DNA from: Azotimanducus sp965199815
GTDB lineage: Bacteria; Pseudomonadota; Gammaproteobacteria; Pseudomonadales; Azotimanducaceae
NCBI GenBank assembly: GCA_965199815.1
Contig: CBDATE010000007.1
Span: forward strand, 1 to 64,000
Length of the DNA stretch: 64,000 nt
Direction: 5' to 3'
The first letter of the stretch is position 1, and each line of letters begins with the position of its first letter. The position numbers and the translations under genes were made by a program. This document shows, in pieces, positions 33,128-41,364 of this stretch. The notes beneath the pieces were generated by a model. It was not told the DNA's origin. It made no database searches and saw only the letters and a list, made by a program, of their open reading frames with translations.

Positions 33128-34258
33128 ATGCCCGGTGCGCTCCTGAGTGGTGAGTTCGACAGCGTGGAAACCGTGCTCTCGGCCATTGCCGAGGGAGAAA
33201 TTGCGGTCGTCGTGGATGATGCCACGCGCGAGAATGAGGGTGACCTCATCATGGCGGCTGCACATGCCAAACCGGCACAGGTCGCTTTCATGATCCGCCA
33301 CACCAGCGGCATCCTCTGTGCACCGCTCACTGAAGAAGATGCCAGGCGCTTTCGCCTTGATCCCATGGTGGCGCACAACGATGCACCCATGAGCACAGCC
33401 TTCACGGTATCAATCGATTACAGGCACGGGCTGACTACGGGCATCTCGGCAGAGGAGCGGGCGAATACGGTAGTCGCTCTCACCAACACCAATGCTTCAC
33501 CGGAGGATTTTGTGCGCCCCGGGCATATCTTCCCGCTCATCGCCAAACAAGGCGGAGTTCTGGTGCGTTCCGGGCATACCGAGGCCGGTGTTGATCTGGC
33601 TCGTCTCGCGGGCTTGCCGCCTGTGGCGCTACTTGCAGAGGTGGTGCACGATGATGGTGCCGTCATGCGGTTGCCTGCGCTGCGGGAGTTTGCCCGGGAG
33701 CATGGTTTGCACATGGTGTCCATCGCGCAGATTATCGAGTATCGTCAGCGACGTGAAAAGCTGGTCACTCGGGTGCGGGACTTCCCTATCAAGACACCCA
33801 TTGGGCCGGCGCGGGCTTTTACCTATCGCACCGAATTCGAGGATGCCGAACATGTGGTAGTGGTGTTCGGGCGCATTGACGCTTCCGCGCCGGTGCCGGT
33901 GAGGATTCACCGCGAAAAGCTGGTGGATGACATCTTCGGGTCACAGTCCCGTCATGCACAGAATCTGTTGACCGCATCGCTCGGGCGCATCGAGGCGCTT
34001 GGCGGTGGCGTACTCATTTATCTGCGTACGGGATTCGTGGGTGTGCCGATGGAACCCATGAAGGGTGAGCGTGAAGAACCCCGGGATGCCGAGCGTGAGC
34101 GAACGCGCGACTGGCTGGAGGTAGGGGTAGGTGCACAAATCCTGCGCGACATGGGGGTGACGCGCATTCGACTCATTACCGGCAGACCCTCGGCACACTA
34201 TGTGGGCCTCGAGGGGTTTGGATTGCACCTCGAAGAATATGAGGTCATCGACGGTTGA
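33128..34258 (+). CDS. ribB: RibB, 3,4-dihydroxy-2-butanone-4-phosphate synthase with degenerate RibA-like domain
   Basis: Riboflavin pathway enzyme that converts ribulose-5-phosphate to DHBP. Residues 1-205 are the DHBP synthase domain, with DDATRENEGDLIMAA (acidic metal loop), HTSGILCAPL, and GHIFPLIAKQGGVLVRSGHTEAGVDLA. Residues about 210-370 follow the GTP cyclohydrolase II fold, but the zinc-binding cysteines are gone: where RibA has a Cys-rich FGS segment, this protein has REKLVDDIFGSQSRHAQ. The C-terminal domain is therefore probably not a GTP cyclohydrolase, and a separate ribA would be needed. A purine-rich GGCTGGAAGAAG precedes the ATG and serves as ribosome-binding site. Confidence 0.9.
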   Translation: MPGALLSGEFDSVETVLSAIAEGEIAVVVDDATRENEGDLIMAAAHAKPAQVAFMIRHTSGILCAPLTEEDARRFRLDPMVAHNDAPMSTAFTVSIDYRHGLTTGISAEERANTVVALTNTNASPEDFVRPGHIFPLIAKQGGVLVRSGHTEAGVDLARLAGLPPVALLAEVVHDDGAVMRLPALREFAREHGLHMVSIAQIIEYRQRREKLVTRVRDFPIKTPIGPARAFTYRTEFEDAEHVVVVFGRIDASAPVPVRIHREKLVDDIFGSQSRHAQNLLTASLGRIEALGGGVLIYLRTGFVGVPMEPMKGEREEPRDAERERTRDWLEVGVGAQILRDMGVTRIRLITGRPSAHYVGLEGFGLHLEEYEVIDG

Positions 34259-34358
34259 TGCGCGTGATGCGCCGCTGAGGCTCACCGCTTCAGCTCGGGT
34301 TTGTCGCCTCGGGTTCAGGCGCGTCGCCTCAGGTTCGGGCGCGCCAGACTATTCCCGG

Positions 34359-34844
34359 CTAACTGCTTTGTGATGCCAGCTTGTGTTGCAGGGCTTCGAG
34401 TACTTTCTGCGGATGGTCAGCCGCCTTGGCGACTCGCCGCCAGTGACGTTCGACCTTGCCGTCGGGACCAATCCAGACGGTGGAGCGAATCACGCCGGTC
34501 GTTTTCTTGCCGTACATGATTTTCTCGCCGTAGGCACCATAGTCAGCCATCATGGACTTGTCCGGGTCGCACAGCAGGGTGAAGTTGAGGCTGTGCTTGT
34601 TCGTGAACTTCTGATGCGCTTCGGGGCCATCAGGCGACACGCCAACGACGCTCGCACCGAGCTTGGCTATTTCTTCGTTCAAGTCGCGGAATCCACAGGC
34701 CTCCTTGGTGCAGCCCGGAGTGTCGTCGCGGGGATAGAAATAGAGGACGAGATGCTTGCCTGCAAAGTCTGACAGGGCGACCTGATTGCCGTGGGTGTCC
34801 TGCAGGGTGAAGTCTGGTGGAGCCGCGCCTTCTTCGATAGCCAT
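34359..34844 (-). CDS. bcp: Bcp, thioredoxin-dependent thiol peroxidase
   Basis: 161-residue peroxiredoxin of the BCP/PrxQ type. The catalytic motif DDTPGCTKEACGFRD contains the peroxidatic Cys45 and the resolving Cys50, five residues apart as in Escherichia coli Bcp. The fold start (PDFTLQDTHGNQVALSDFAG) and the lysine-rich C-terminus fit the family and length. It reduces hydroperoxides in the cytosol with thioredoxin. It is transcribed towards ribB, and the divergent gap of about 195 bp separates it from the AAA-ATPase array. Confidence 0.95.
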   Translation of the reverse strand: MAIEEGAAPPDFTLQDTHGNQVALSDFAGKHLVLYFYPRDDTPGCTKEACGFRDLNEEIAKLGASVVGVSPDGPEAHQKFTNKHSLNFTLLCDPDKSMMADYGAYGEKIMYGKKTTGVIRSTVWIGPDGKVERHWRRVAKAADHPQKVLEALQHKLASQSS

Positions 34845-34936
34845 TGATGAGTCGCCTGTGTGAGGGCGGTAGATGATACCGAGCCAACTGGTCTTGGGGC
34901 AAGCGGGGTGTCAGGAACAAATGCGTCGTAAGGTCG

Positions 34937-34963
34937 TTGGCATGATCAGCATGTCGATATACT
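34937..34963 (+). promoter_or_regulatory. Candidate promoter ahead of the four-gene array
   Basis: TTGGCA at 34937-34942 and TATACT at 34958-34963, separated by 15 bp (or TACTGT with a 17-bp spacer), resemble a sigma-70 promoter about 75 bp before the first array gene. Nothing else promoter-like was seen in the 195-bp gap. Weak evidence from sequence only. Confidence 0.3.
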
Positions 34964-35039
34964 GTGTACGAGAAGCGGCCGAAGACGCTCCGGACAGCTG
35001 TTGTTTGGCCAACTCACCGGACTACAGCATCGACAGACC

Positions 35040-36587
35040 ATGAAGAAGAAGCTTCCCATCGGCATTCAGACCTTCCGAACGATTCGCGAGGAGGGCTACT
35101 ACTATGTGGACAAGACCGCGTGGGCGCAGCGGCTACAGGCGGAGGGTACGCATTACTTTCTGTCGCGTCCGCGACGCTTCGGCAAGAGTTTGTTCCTGGA
35201 CACGTTGAAGGAACTGTTCGAGGGCAATGAGGAGCTGTTCAGGGGGCTGGCCATCCACGGGGACTGGGACTGGTCGGTGCGCTATCCGGTGGTGCGGCTC
35301 AGCTTCGGGTCGGGCAACTTCAAGAAGCCTGGGTCCGTGTGTACAAGCCTGATGGCGCAATTGGATACCGCCGAGCAGAAGATTTCGGTGGAGCTGCGTT
35401 ATGACACGGCACCGGAGCGCTTCGGCTACCTGATTCGCACCCTGCATGAGCACACGGGTCAGCGCGTGGTGGTGCTGGTGGATGAATACGACAAGCCTAT
35501 TCTGGATGCACTGGAGGTGCCGGAGGTGGCGCGCGCCAATCGCGATTTCCTGCGTGGGCTCTACGCCGTCATCAAGGACAGCGACGCACACATCAAGTTC
35601 ACCTTCCTCACAGGCGTGAGCAAGTTCTCCAAGGTCAGCCTGTTCTCGGGGCTCAACAACCTGAAAGACATCACCCTTGATCCGCGCTATTCCGCTATCT
35701 GTGGCTATACCGATCAGGAGTTGGATGAGGTGTTCGCTGCGGAACTGCCCGGTCTCGACCGGCAGGCTATCCGCGACTGGTACAACGGCTACAACTGGCT
35801 TGGCAAGGAGAGTGTGTACAACCCCTTCGATGTATTGCTGCTGTTCGACTGCCACGAATTCGATTCCTGGTGGTTCGAGACCGGTTCTCCGACCTTCCTG
35901 ATCGATATGCTGGTCAAGCGCGGGGTGAGTCCACTGAAGCTGGACGGCATGTTTGCCGACAAAAAACTGCTGTCCACCTTTGATGTGGACGACATGGCCA
36001 CCGAGGCGCTGCTGTTTCAGACGGGGTACCTGACCATCAAGGATGTCGATCAGGACGAGGACGGCACTGATTACCGGTTGGGCTATCCGAATCGTGAGGT
36101 ACGCCTGAGTCTGAACAAGGCGCTGCTGGAGCAGCTGACGGGGAGGAGCACTCACAGTGCGGACGCGAAGCGGTTGCGCGAGCTGCTGGCGGCGGGCAAC
36201 ACCGATGGACTCGAGGCGCACCTCAAAGCCTTCTACGACAACATTCCGTACGAATGGCACACCAACACCAACATGGCTCGCTTCGAGGGATACTTTGCGA
36301 GCGTGTTCTATGCCCATTTCGCGGCCGCTCTGGGTTCTGCCACCATCACGGTGGAGGACAGCAGCAGTCGTGGGCGGGCTGACCTGACGGTACGCCTTGC
36401 CGAACGGGTGTACATCTTCGAGTTCAAGGTGGTGGAGCGAGCCGGGGCAGGCGCAGCCATGGCGCAGCTGCGTGAGCGCAACTATGCGAACAAGTACCAG
36501 ATGCTCGGCAAGTCGATACATCTGGTAGCGGTCGAGTTCAGCAGCGAATCGCGCAATCTGGTGGGGTTCAAGGCAGAGCGGGCGTGA
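35040..36587 (+). CDS. AAA-ATPase-like / PD-(D/E)XK nuclease protein, array copy 1
   Basis: 515-residue protein combining an AAA-ATPase-like domain (PF09820 type) and a C-terminal PD-(D/E)XK nuclease-like domain (PF08011 type). Seen here: KKLPIGIQTFRTIREEGYYY at the start, Walker A-like SRPRRFGKSLFLDTL (GKS at about 48-50), Walker B VVVLVDEYDKP (143-153), conserved LTGVSKFSKVSLFSGLNNL (190-208), and nuclease residues D448 in GRADLT with E461-x-K463 in VYIFEFKV. The biological role of the family is not established. The start is ATG 35040; the ATG 13 codons upstream lies outside the repeated unit. No Shine-Dalgarno sequence is visible; CATCGACAGACC immediately precedes the ATG, much as in the other copies. 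Confidence 0.9.
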   Translation: MKKKLPIGIQTFRTIREEGYYYVDKTAWAQRLQAEGTHYFLSRPRRFGKSLFLDTLKELFEGNEELFRGLAIHGDWDWSVRYPVVRLSFGSGNFKKPGSVCTSLMAQLDTAEQKISVELRYDTAPERFGYLIRTLHEHTGQRVVVLVDEYDKPILDALEVPEVARANRDFLRGLYAVIKDSDAHIKFTFLTGVSKFSKVSLFSGLNNLKDITLDPRYSAICGYTDQELDEVFAAELPGLDRQAIRDWYNGYNWLGKESVYNPFDVLLLFDCHEFDSWWFETGSPTFLIDMLVKRGVSPLKLDGMFADKKLLSTFDVDDMATEALLFQTGYLTIKDVDQDEDGTDYRLGYPNREVRLSLNKALLEQLTGRSTHSADAKRLRELLAAGNTDGLEAHLKAFYDNIPYEWHTNTNMARFEGYFASVFYAHFAAALGSATITVEDSSSRGRADLTVRLAERVYIFEFKVVERAGAGAAMAQLRERNYANKYQMLGKSIHLVAVEFSSESRNLVGFKAERA

Positions 36588-36615
36588 CCTTGGTGATTTA
36601 CGGTATCGACAGACC

Positions 36616-38163
36616 ATGAAGAAGAAGCTCCCTATCGGTATTCAGACCTTCCGCGAGATTCGCGAGGAGGATTACTACTACGTGGACAAGACCGCGTGGG
36701 CACAGCGACTGCAGGCGGAGGGGAAGCATTACTTCCTGTCGCGTCCGCGGCGTTTCGGCAAGAGTTTGTTCCTGGACACGTTGAAGGAACTGTTCGAGGG
36801 CAGTGAGGAGCTGTTCAGGGGGCTGGCCATCCACGGGGACTGGGACTGGTCGGTGCGCTATCCGGTGGTGCGGCTCAGCTTCGGAGGAGGTGACTTTGAT
36901 GAGCTCGGGTCCGTGCGTACGAACTTGATGGCGCAATTGGATACTGCCGAGCAAGAGGCTTCGGTGGAACCGCGCTACGACACGGCACCGGAGCGCTTCG
37001 GCCATCTGATTCGCACTCTGCACAAGCACACGGGTCAGCGCGTGGTGGTGCTGGTGGATGAATATGACAAGCCCATTCTGGATGCACTGGAGACACCGGG
37101 GGTGGCGCGCGCCAACCGCAACTTCCTGCGCGGACTCTACGCCGTCATCAAGGACAGCGACGCACACGTCAAGTTCACCTTCCTTACGGGCGTGAGCAAG
37201 TTCTCCAAGGTCAGTCTGTTCTCGGGGCTCAATAACCTGTGGGACCTTACTCTGGACCCGGACTACTCCGCCATCTGTGGCTACACGGACCGCGACCTCG
37301 ATGAGGTGTTCGCCGCGGAACTGCCCGGCCTCGACCGGCAGGCTATCCGCGACTGGTACAACGGCTACAACTGGCTTGGCGAGGAGAGTGTGTACAACCC
37401 CTTTGATGTGCTCAAACTCTTCCGCGCCCGCACGTTCAAGCCCTGGTGGTTCGAGACCGGTTCTCCGACCTTCCTGATCGATATGCTGGTCAAGCGTGAA
37501 GTCAGTCCGCTGGAGTTGGACGGCATGTTTGGCAGCGAGGAACTGCTGTCCACCTTTGATGTGGACGAAATAGCCACCGAGGCGCTGCTGTTCCAGACGG
37601 GGTACCTGACCATCAAGGATGTTGATCAGGACGAGGACGGCACTGATTACCGGTTGGGCTATCCGAATCGTGAGGTACGCCTGAGTCTGAACAAGGCGCT
37701 GCTGGCGCAACTGACGGGGAGGAGCACTCACAGTGCGGACGCGAAGCGGTTGCGCGAGCTGCTGGCGGCGGGCAACACCGATGGACTCGAGGCGCACCTC
37801 AAAGCCTTCTACGACAACATTCCGTACGAATGGCACACCAACACCGACATGGCTCGCTTCGAGGGATACTTTGCGAGCGTGTTCTATGCCCATTTCGCGG
37901 CCGCTCTGGGTTCTGCCACCATCACGGTGGAGGACAGCAGCAGTCGTGGGCGGGCTGACCTGACGGTACGCCTTGCCGAACGGGTGTACATCTTCGAGTT
38001 CAAGGTGGTGAAGCGAGCCGGGGCAGGCGCGGCCATGGCGCAGCTGCGTGAGCGCAACTATGCGAACAAGTACCAGATGCTCGGCAAGTCGATACATCTG
38101 GTAGCGGTCGAGTTCAGCAGCACATCGCGCAATCTGGTGAGATTCAAGGCAGAGCGGGCGTAA
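36616..38163 (+). CDS. AAA-ATPase-like / PD-(D/E)XK nuclease protein, array copy 2
   Basis: 515 residues, same domains as copy 1, with intact Walker A, Walker B and nuclease residues. It differs mainly in blocks: the residue 88-137 region reads SFGGGDFDELGSVRTNLMAQ, then DTAEQEASVEPRYDTA; 208-230 reads NLWDLTLDPDYSAICGYTDR; and 266-279 reads LKLFRARTFKPWW. The last two blocks are shared with copy 3 and not with copies 1 and 4. It starts 28 bp after the copy 1 stop and is presumably cotranscribed. The C-terminal segment RNLVRFKAERA matches copy 4, whereas copies 1 and 3 have RNLVGFKAERA. Confidence 0.9.
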   Translation: MKKKLPIGIQTFREIREEDYYYVDKTAWAQRLQAEGKHYFLSRPRRFGKSLFLDTLKELFEGSEELFRGLAIHGDWDWSVRYPVVRLSFGGGDFDELGSVRTNLMAQLDTAEQEASVEPRYDTAPERFGHLIRTLHKHTGQRVVVLVDEYDKPILDALETPGVARANRNFLRGLYAVIKDSDAHVKFTFLTGVSKFSKVSLFSGLNNLWDLTLDPDYSAICGYTDRDLDEVFAAELPGLDRQAIRDWYNGYNWLGEESVYNPFDVLKLFRARTFKPWWFETGSPTFLIDMLVKREVSPLELDGMFGSEELLSTFDVDEIATEALLFQTGYLTIKDVDQDEDGTDYRLGYPNREVRLSLNKALLAQLTGRSTHSADAKRLRELLAAGNTDGLEAHLKAFYDNIPYEWHTNTDMARFEGYFASVFYAHFAAALGSATITVEDSSSRGRADLTVRLAERVYIFEFKVVKRAGAGAAMAQLRERNYANKYQMLGKSIHLVAVEFSSTSRNLVRFKAERA

Positions 38164-38191
38164 CCTTGGTGATTTACGGTATCGACAGACC

Positions 38192-39740
38192 ATGAAGAAG
38201 AAGCTTCCTATCGGCATTCAGACCTTCCGAACGATTCGCGAGGAGGGCTACTACTATGTGGACAAGACCGCGTGGGCAGCAGCGGCTGGAGGCGGAGGGT
38301 ACGCATTACTTCCTGTCGCGTCCGCGACGTTTCGGCAAGAGTTTGTTCCTGGACACGTTGAAGGAACTGTTCGAGGGCAATGAGGAGCTGTTCAGGGGGC
38401 TGGCCATCCACGGGGACTGGGACTGGTCGGTGCGCTATCCGGTGGTGCGGCTCGACTTCGGAGGAAGTAACTTTGATGAGCTCGGGTCCGTACATACAAA
38501 CTTGATGGCGCAATTGGCGCGTACCGAGCGCCGGGCGCAGGTGGTCGCCGAATCCGATACGCCCGCCGAACGCTTTGCAGATTTGCTGGAAGCCCTGCAC
38601 AAGCACACGGGTCAGCGCGTGGTGGTGCTGGTGGATGAATATGACAAGCCCATTCTGGATGCACTGGAGACACCGGGGGTGGCGCGCGCCAACCGCAACT
38701 TCCTGCGCGGACTCTACGCCGTCATCAAGGACAGCGACGCACACATCAAGTTCACCTTCCTTACGGGCGTGAGCAAGTTCTCCAAGGTCAGTCTGTTCTC
38801 GGGGCTCAATAACCTGTGGGACCTTACTCTGGACCCGGACTACTCCGCCATCTGTGGCTACACGGACCGCGACCTTGATGAGGTATTCGCTGCGGAGCTG
38901 CCCGGTCTCGACCGGCAGGCTATCCGCGACTGGTACAACGGCTACAACTGGCTTGGCGAGGACAAGGTGTACAACCCCTTTGATGTGCTCAAACTCTTCC
39001 GCGCCCGCACGTTCAAGCCCTGGTGGTTCGAGACCGGTTCTCCGACCTTCCTGATCGATATGCTGGTCAAGCGCGGGGTGAGCCCGCTGCGGCTGGACGA
39101 CATGATTGCTAACGAAGGGCTGCTGTCCACCTTTGATGTGGAGGACATGGCCACCGAGGCGCTGCTGTTTCAGACGGGGTATCTGACCATCAAGGAGGTT
39201 GATGAGGACGAGGGCAGCACTGATTACCGGTTGGGCTATCCGAATCGTGAGGTACGCCTGAGTTTGAACAGAATTCTGCTGGAGCAGCTGACGGGGAGGA
39301 GCACTCACAGTGCAGACGCGAAGCGGTTGCGCGAGCTGCTGGCGGCGGGCGACACCGATGGACTCGAGGCGCACCTCGAAGCCTTCTACGACAACATTCC
39401 GTACGAATGGCACACCAACACCAACATGGCTCGCTTCGAGGGATACTTTGCGAGCGTGTTCTATGCCCATTTCGCGGCTGATCTGGGTTCTGCCACCATC
39501 ACGGTGGAGGACAGCAGCAGTCGTGGGCGGGCTGACCTGACGGTACGCCTTGCCGAACGGGTGTACATCTTCGAGTTCAAGGTGGTGGAGCGAGCCGGGG
39601 CAGGCGCAGCCATGGCGCAGCTGCGTGAGCGCAACTATGCGAACAAGTACCAGATGCTCGGCAAGTCGATACATCTGGTAGCGGTCGAGTTCAGCAGCGA
39701 ATCGCGCAATCTGGTGGGGTTCAAGGCAGAGCGGGCGTGA
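38192..39740 (+). pseudogene. AAA-ATPase-like / PD-(D/E)XK nuclease gene, array copy 3, frameshifted
   Basis: Same gene as its neighbours but 1,549 nt long instead of 1,548. Codons 1-29 (MKKKLPIGIQTFRT to KTAWA) are in one frame; at about 38278 an extra base changes GGGCGCAGCGG to GGGCAGCAGCGG, and the rest is in the next frame. From 38256 the downstream frame is open for 494 codons and keeps Walker A, Walker B and the nuclease motif, so an N-terminally altered protein from an internal start is conceivable. Blocks: residues 88-137 as in copy 4 (DFGGSNFDELGSVHTNLMAQ), and 208-279 as in copy 2. A sequencing error cannot be excluded. Confidence 0.85.
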
Positions 39741-39768
39741 CCTTGGTGATTTACGGTATCGACAGACC

Positions 39769-41316
39769 ATGAAGAAGAAGCTTCCCATCGGCATTCAGAC
39801 CTTCCGCGAGATTCGCGAGGAGGGGTACTACTATGTGGACAAGACCGCGTGGGCGCAGCGGCTGCAGGCGGAGGGGAAGCATTACTTCCTGTCGCGTCCG
39901 CGACGCTTCGGCAAGAGTTTGTTCCTTGATACGTTGAAGGAACTGTTCGAGGGCAATGAGGAGCTGTTCAGGGGGCTGGCCATCCACGGGGACTGGGACT
40001 GGTCGGTGCGCTATCCGGTGGTGCGGCTCGACTTCGGAGGAAGTAACTTTGATGAGCTCGGGTCCGTACATACAAACTTGATGGCGCAATTGGCGCGTAC
40101 CGAGCGCCGGGCGCAGGTGGTCGCCGAATCCGATACGCCCGCCGAACGCTTTGCAGATTTGCTGGAAGCCCTGCATGAGCACACGGGTCAGCGCGTGGTG
40201 GTGCTGGTGGATGAATACGACAAGCCCATCCTGGATGCGCTGGAGACACCGGAGGTGGCGCGCGCCAATCGCAACTTCCTGCGCGGGCTTTACTCGAATA
40301 TCAAGGCTTGCGACGCACACATCAAGTTCACCTTCCTTACGGGCGTGAGCAAGTTCTCCAAGGTCAGCCTGTTTTCGGGGCTCAATAATCTGAAAGACAT
40401 CACCCTTGACCCGCGCTACTCCGCCATCTGTGGCTATACCGATCAGGAGTTGGATGAGGTGTTCGCTGCGGAACTGCCCGGCCTCGACCGGCAGGCTATC
40501 CGCGACTGGTACAACGGCTACAACTGGCTTGGCAGGGAGAGTGTGTACAACCCCTTTGATGTATTGCTGCTGTTCGACTGCCACGAATTCGATTCCTGGT
40601 GGTTCGAGACCGGTTCTCCGACCTTCCTGATCGATATGCTGGTCAAGCGCGGGGTCAGCCCACTGAAGCTGGACGGCATGTTTGCCGACAAAAAGCTGCT
40701 GTCCACCTTTGATGTGGACGACATGGCCACCGAGGCGCTGCTGTTCCAGACGGGGTACCTGACCATCAAGGAGGTTGATCAGGACGAGGACGGCACTGAT
40801 TACCGGCTGGGCTATCCGAATCGTGAGGTACGCCTGAGTCTGAACAAGGCGCTGCTGGAGCAGCTGACGGGGAAGAGCACTCACAGTGCAGACGCGAAGC
40901 GGTTGCGCGAGTTGCTGGCGGCGGGCGACACCGATGGACTCGAGGCGCACCTTGAAGCCTTCTACGACAACATTCCGTACGAATGGCACACCAACACCAA
41001 CATGGCTCGCTTCGAGGGATACTTTGCGAGCGTGTTCTATGCCCATTTCGCGGCTGCTCTGGGTTCTGCCACCATCACGGTGGAGGACAGCAGCAGTCGT
41101 GGGCGGGCTGACCTGACGGTACGCCTTGCCGAACGGGTGTACATCTTCGAGTTCAAGGTGGTGGAGCGAGCCGGGGCAGGCGCGGCCATGGCGCAGCTGC
41201 GTGAGCGCAACTATGCGAACAAGTACCAGATGCTCGGCAAGCCGATACATCTGGTAGCGGTCGAGTTCAGCAGCACATCGCGCAATCTGGTGAGATTCAA
41301 GGCAGAGCGGGCATGA
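39769..41316 (+). CDS. AAA-ATPase-like / PD-(D/E)XK nuclease protein, array copy 4
   Basis: 515 residues, intact. Block 88-137 matches copy 3 (DFGGSNFDELGSVHTNLMAQ, then ARTERRAQVVAESDTPAERF), while blocks 208-230 (NLKDITLDPRYSAICGYTDQ) and 266-279 (LLLFDCHEFDSWW) match copy 1. It also has a private segment RGLYSNIKACDAHIKF (about residues 172-187) where the others have RGLYAVIKDSDAH. It is the last member: after its TGA the repeated spacer is absent, and the convergent ABC exporter gene ends 48 bp later. Confidence 0.9.
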   Translation: MKKKLPIGIQTFREIREEGYYYVDKTAWAQRLQAEGKHYFLSRPRRFGKSLFLDTLKELFEGNEELFRGLAIHGDWDWSVRYPVVRLDFGGSNFDELGSVHTNLMAQLARTERRAQVVAESDTPAERFADLLEALHEHTGQRVVVLVDEYDKPILDALETPEVARANRNFLRGLYSNIKACDAHIKFTFLTGVSKFSKVSLFSGLNNLKDITLDPRYSAICGYTDQELDEVFAAELPGLDRQAIRDWYNGYNWLGRESVYNPFDVLLLFDCHEFDSWWFETGSPTFLIDMLVKRGVSPLKLDGMFADKKLLSTFDVDDMATEALLFQTGYLTIKEVDQDEDGTDYRLGYPNREVRLSLNKALLEQLTGKSTHSADAKRLRELLAAGDTDGLEAHLEAFYDNIPYEWHTNTNMARFEGYFASVFYAHFAAALGSATITVEDSSSRGRADLTVRLAERVYIFEFKVVERAGAGAAMAQLRERNYANKYQMLGKPIHLVAVEFSSTSRNLVRFKAERA

Positions 41317-41364
41317 CCCCCCGTATTCCGGTTGGTAGCCGGTCGGAAGCATATTCCCGATGCG

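Larger units (their letters stand above)
35040..41316 (+). repeat. Four-copy tandem gene array, 1,576-bp period
   Basis: Four paralogous genes start at 35040, 36616, 38192 and 39769, giving intervals of 1576, 1576 and 1577 bp (the last includes a +1 indel). The 28-bp spacers are nearly identical (CTTGGTGATTTACGG, then TATCGACAGACC before each ATG). Most of the sequence is nearly identical between copies, but several short blocks alternate: the block around residues 88-137 is shared by copies 3 and 4, while the blocks around 208-230 and 266-279 pair copy 1 with 4 and copy 2 with 3. This mosaic pattern indicates unequal crossover or gene conversion. Confidence 0.95.

Noticed and set aside
35133..41352. 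Four long antisense frames (494-539 codons) opposite the AAA-ATPase array
   Set aside because: Each mirrors the conserved sense gene, which has clear Walker and nuclease motifs. The antisense products are His/Gln/Val-rich with no family features.
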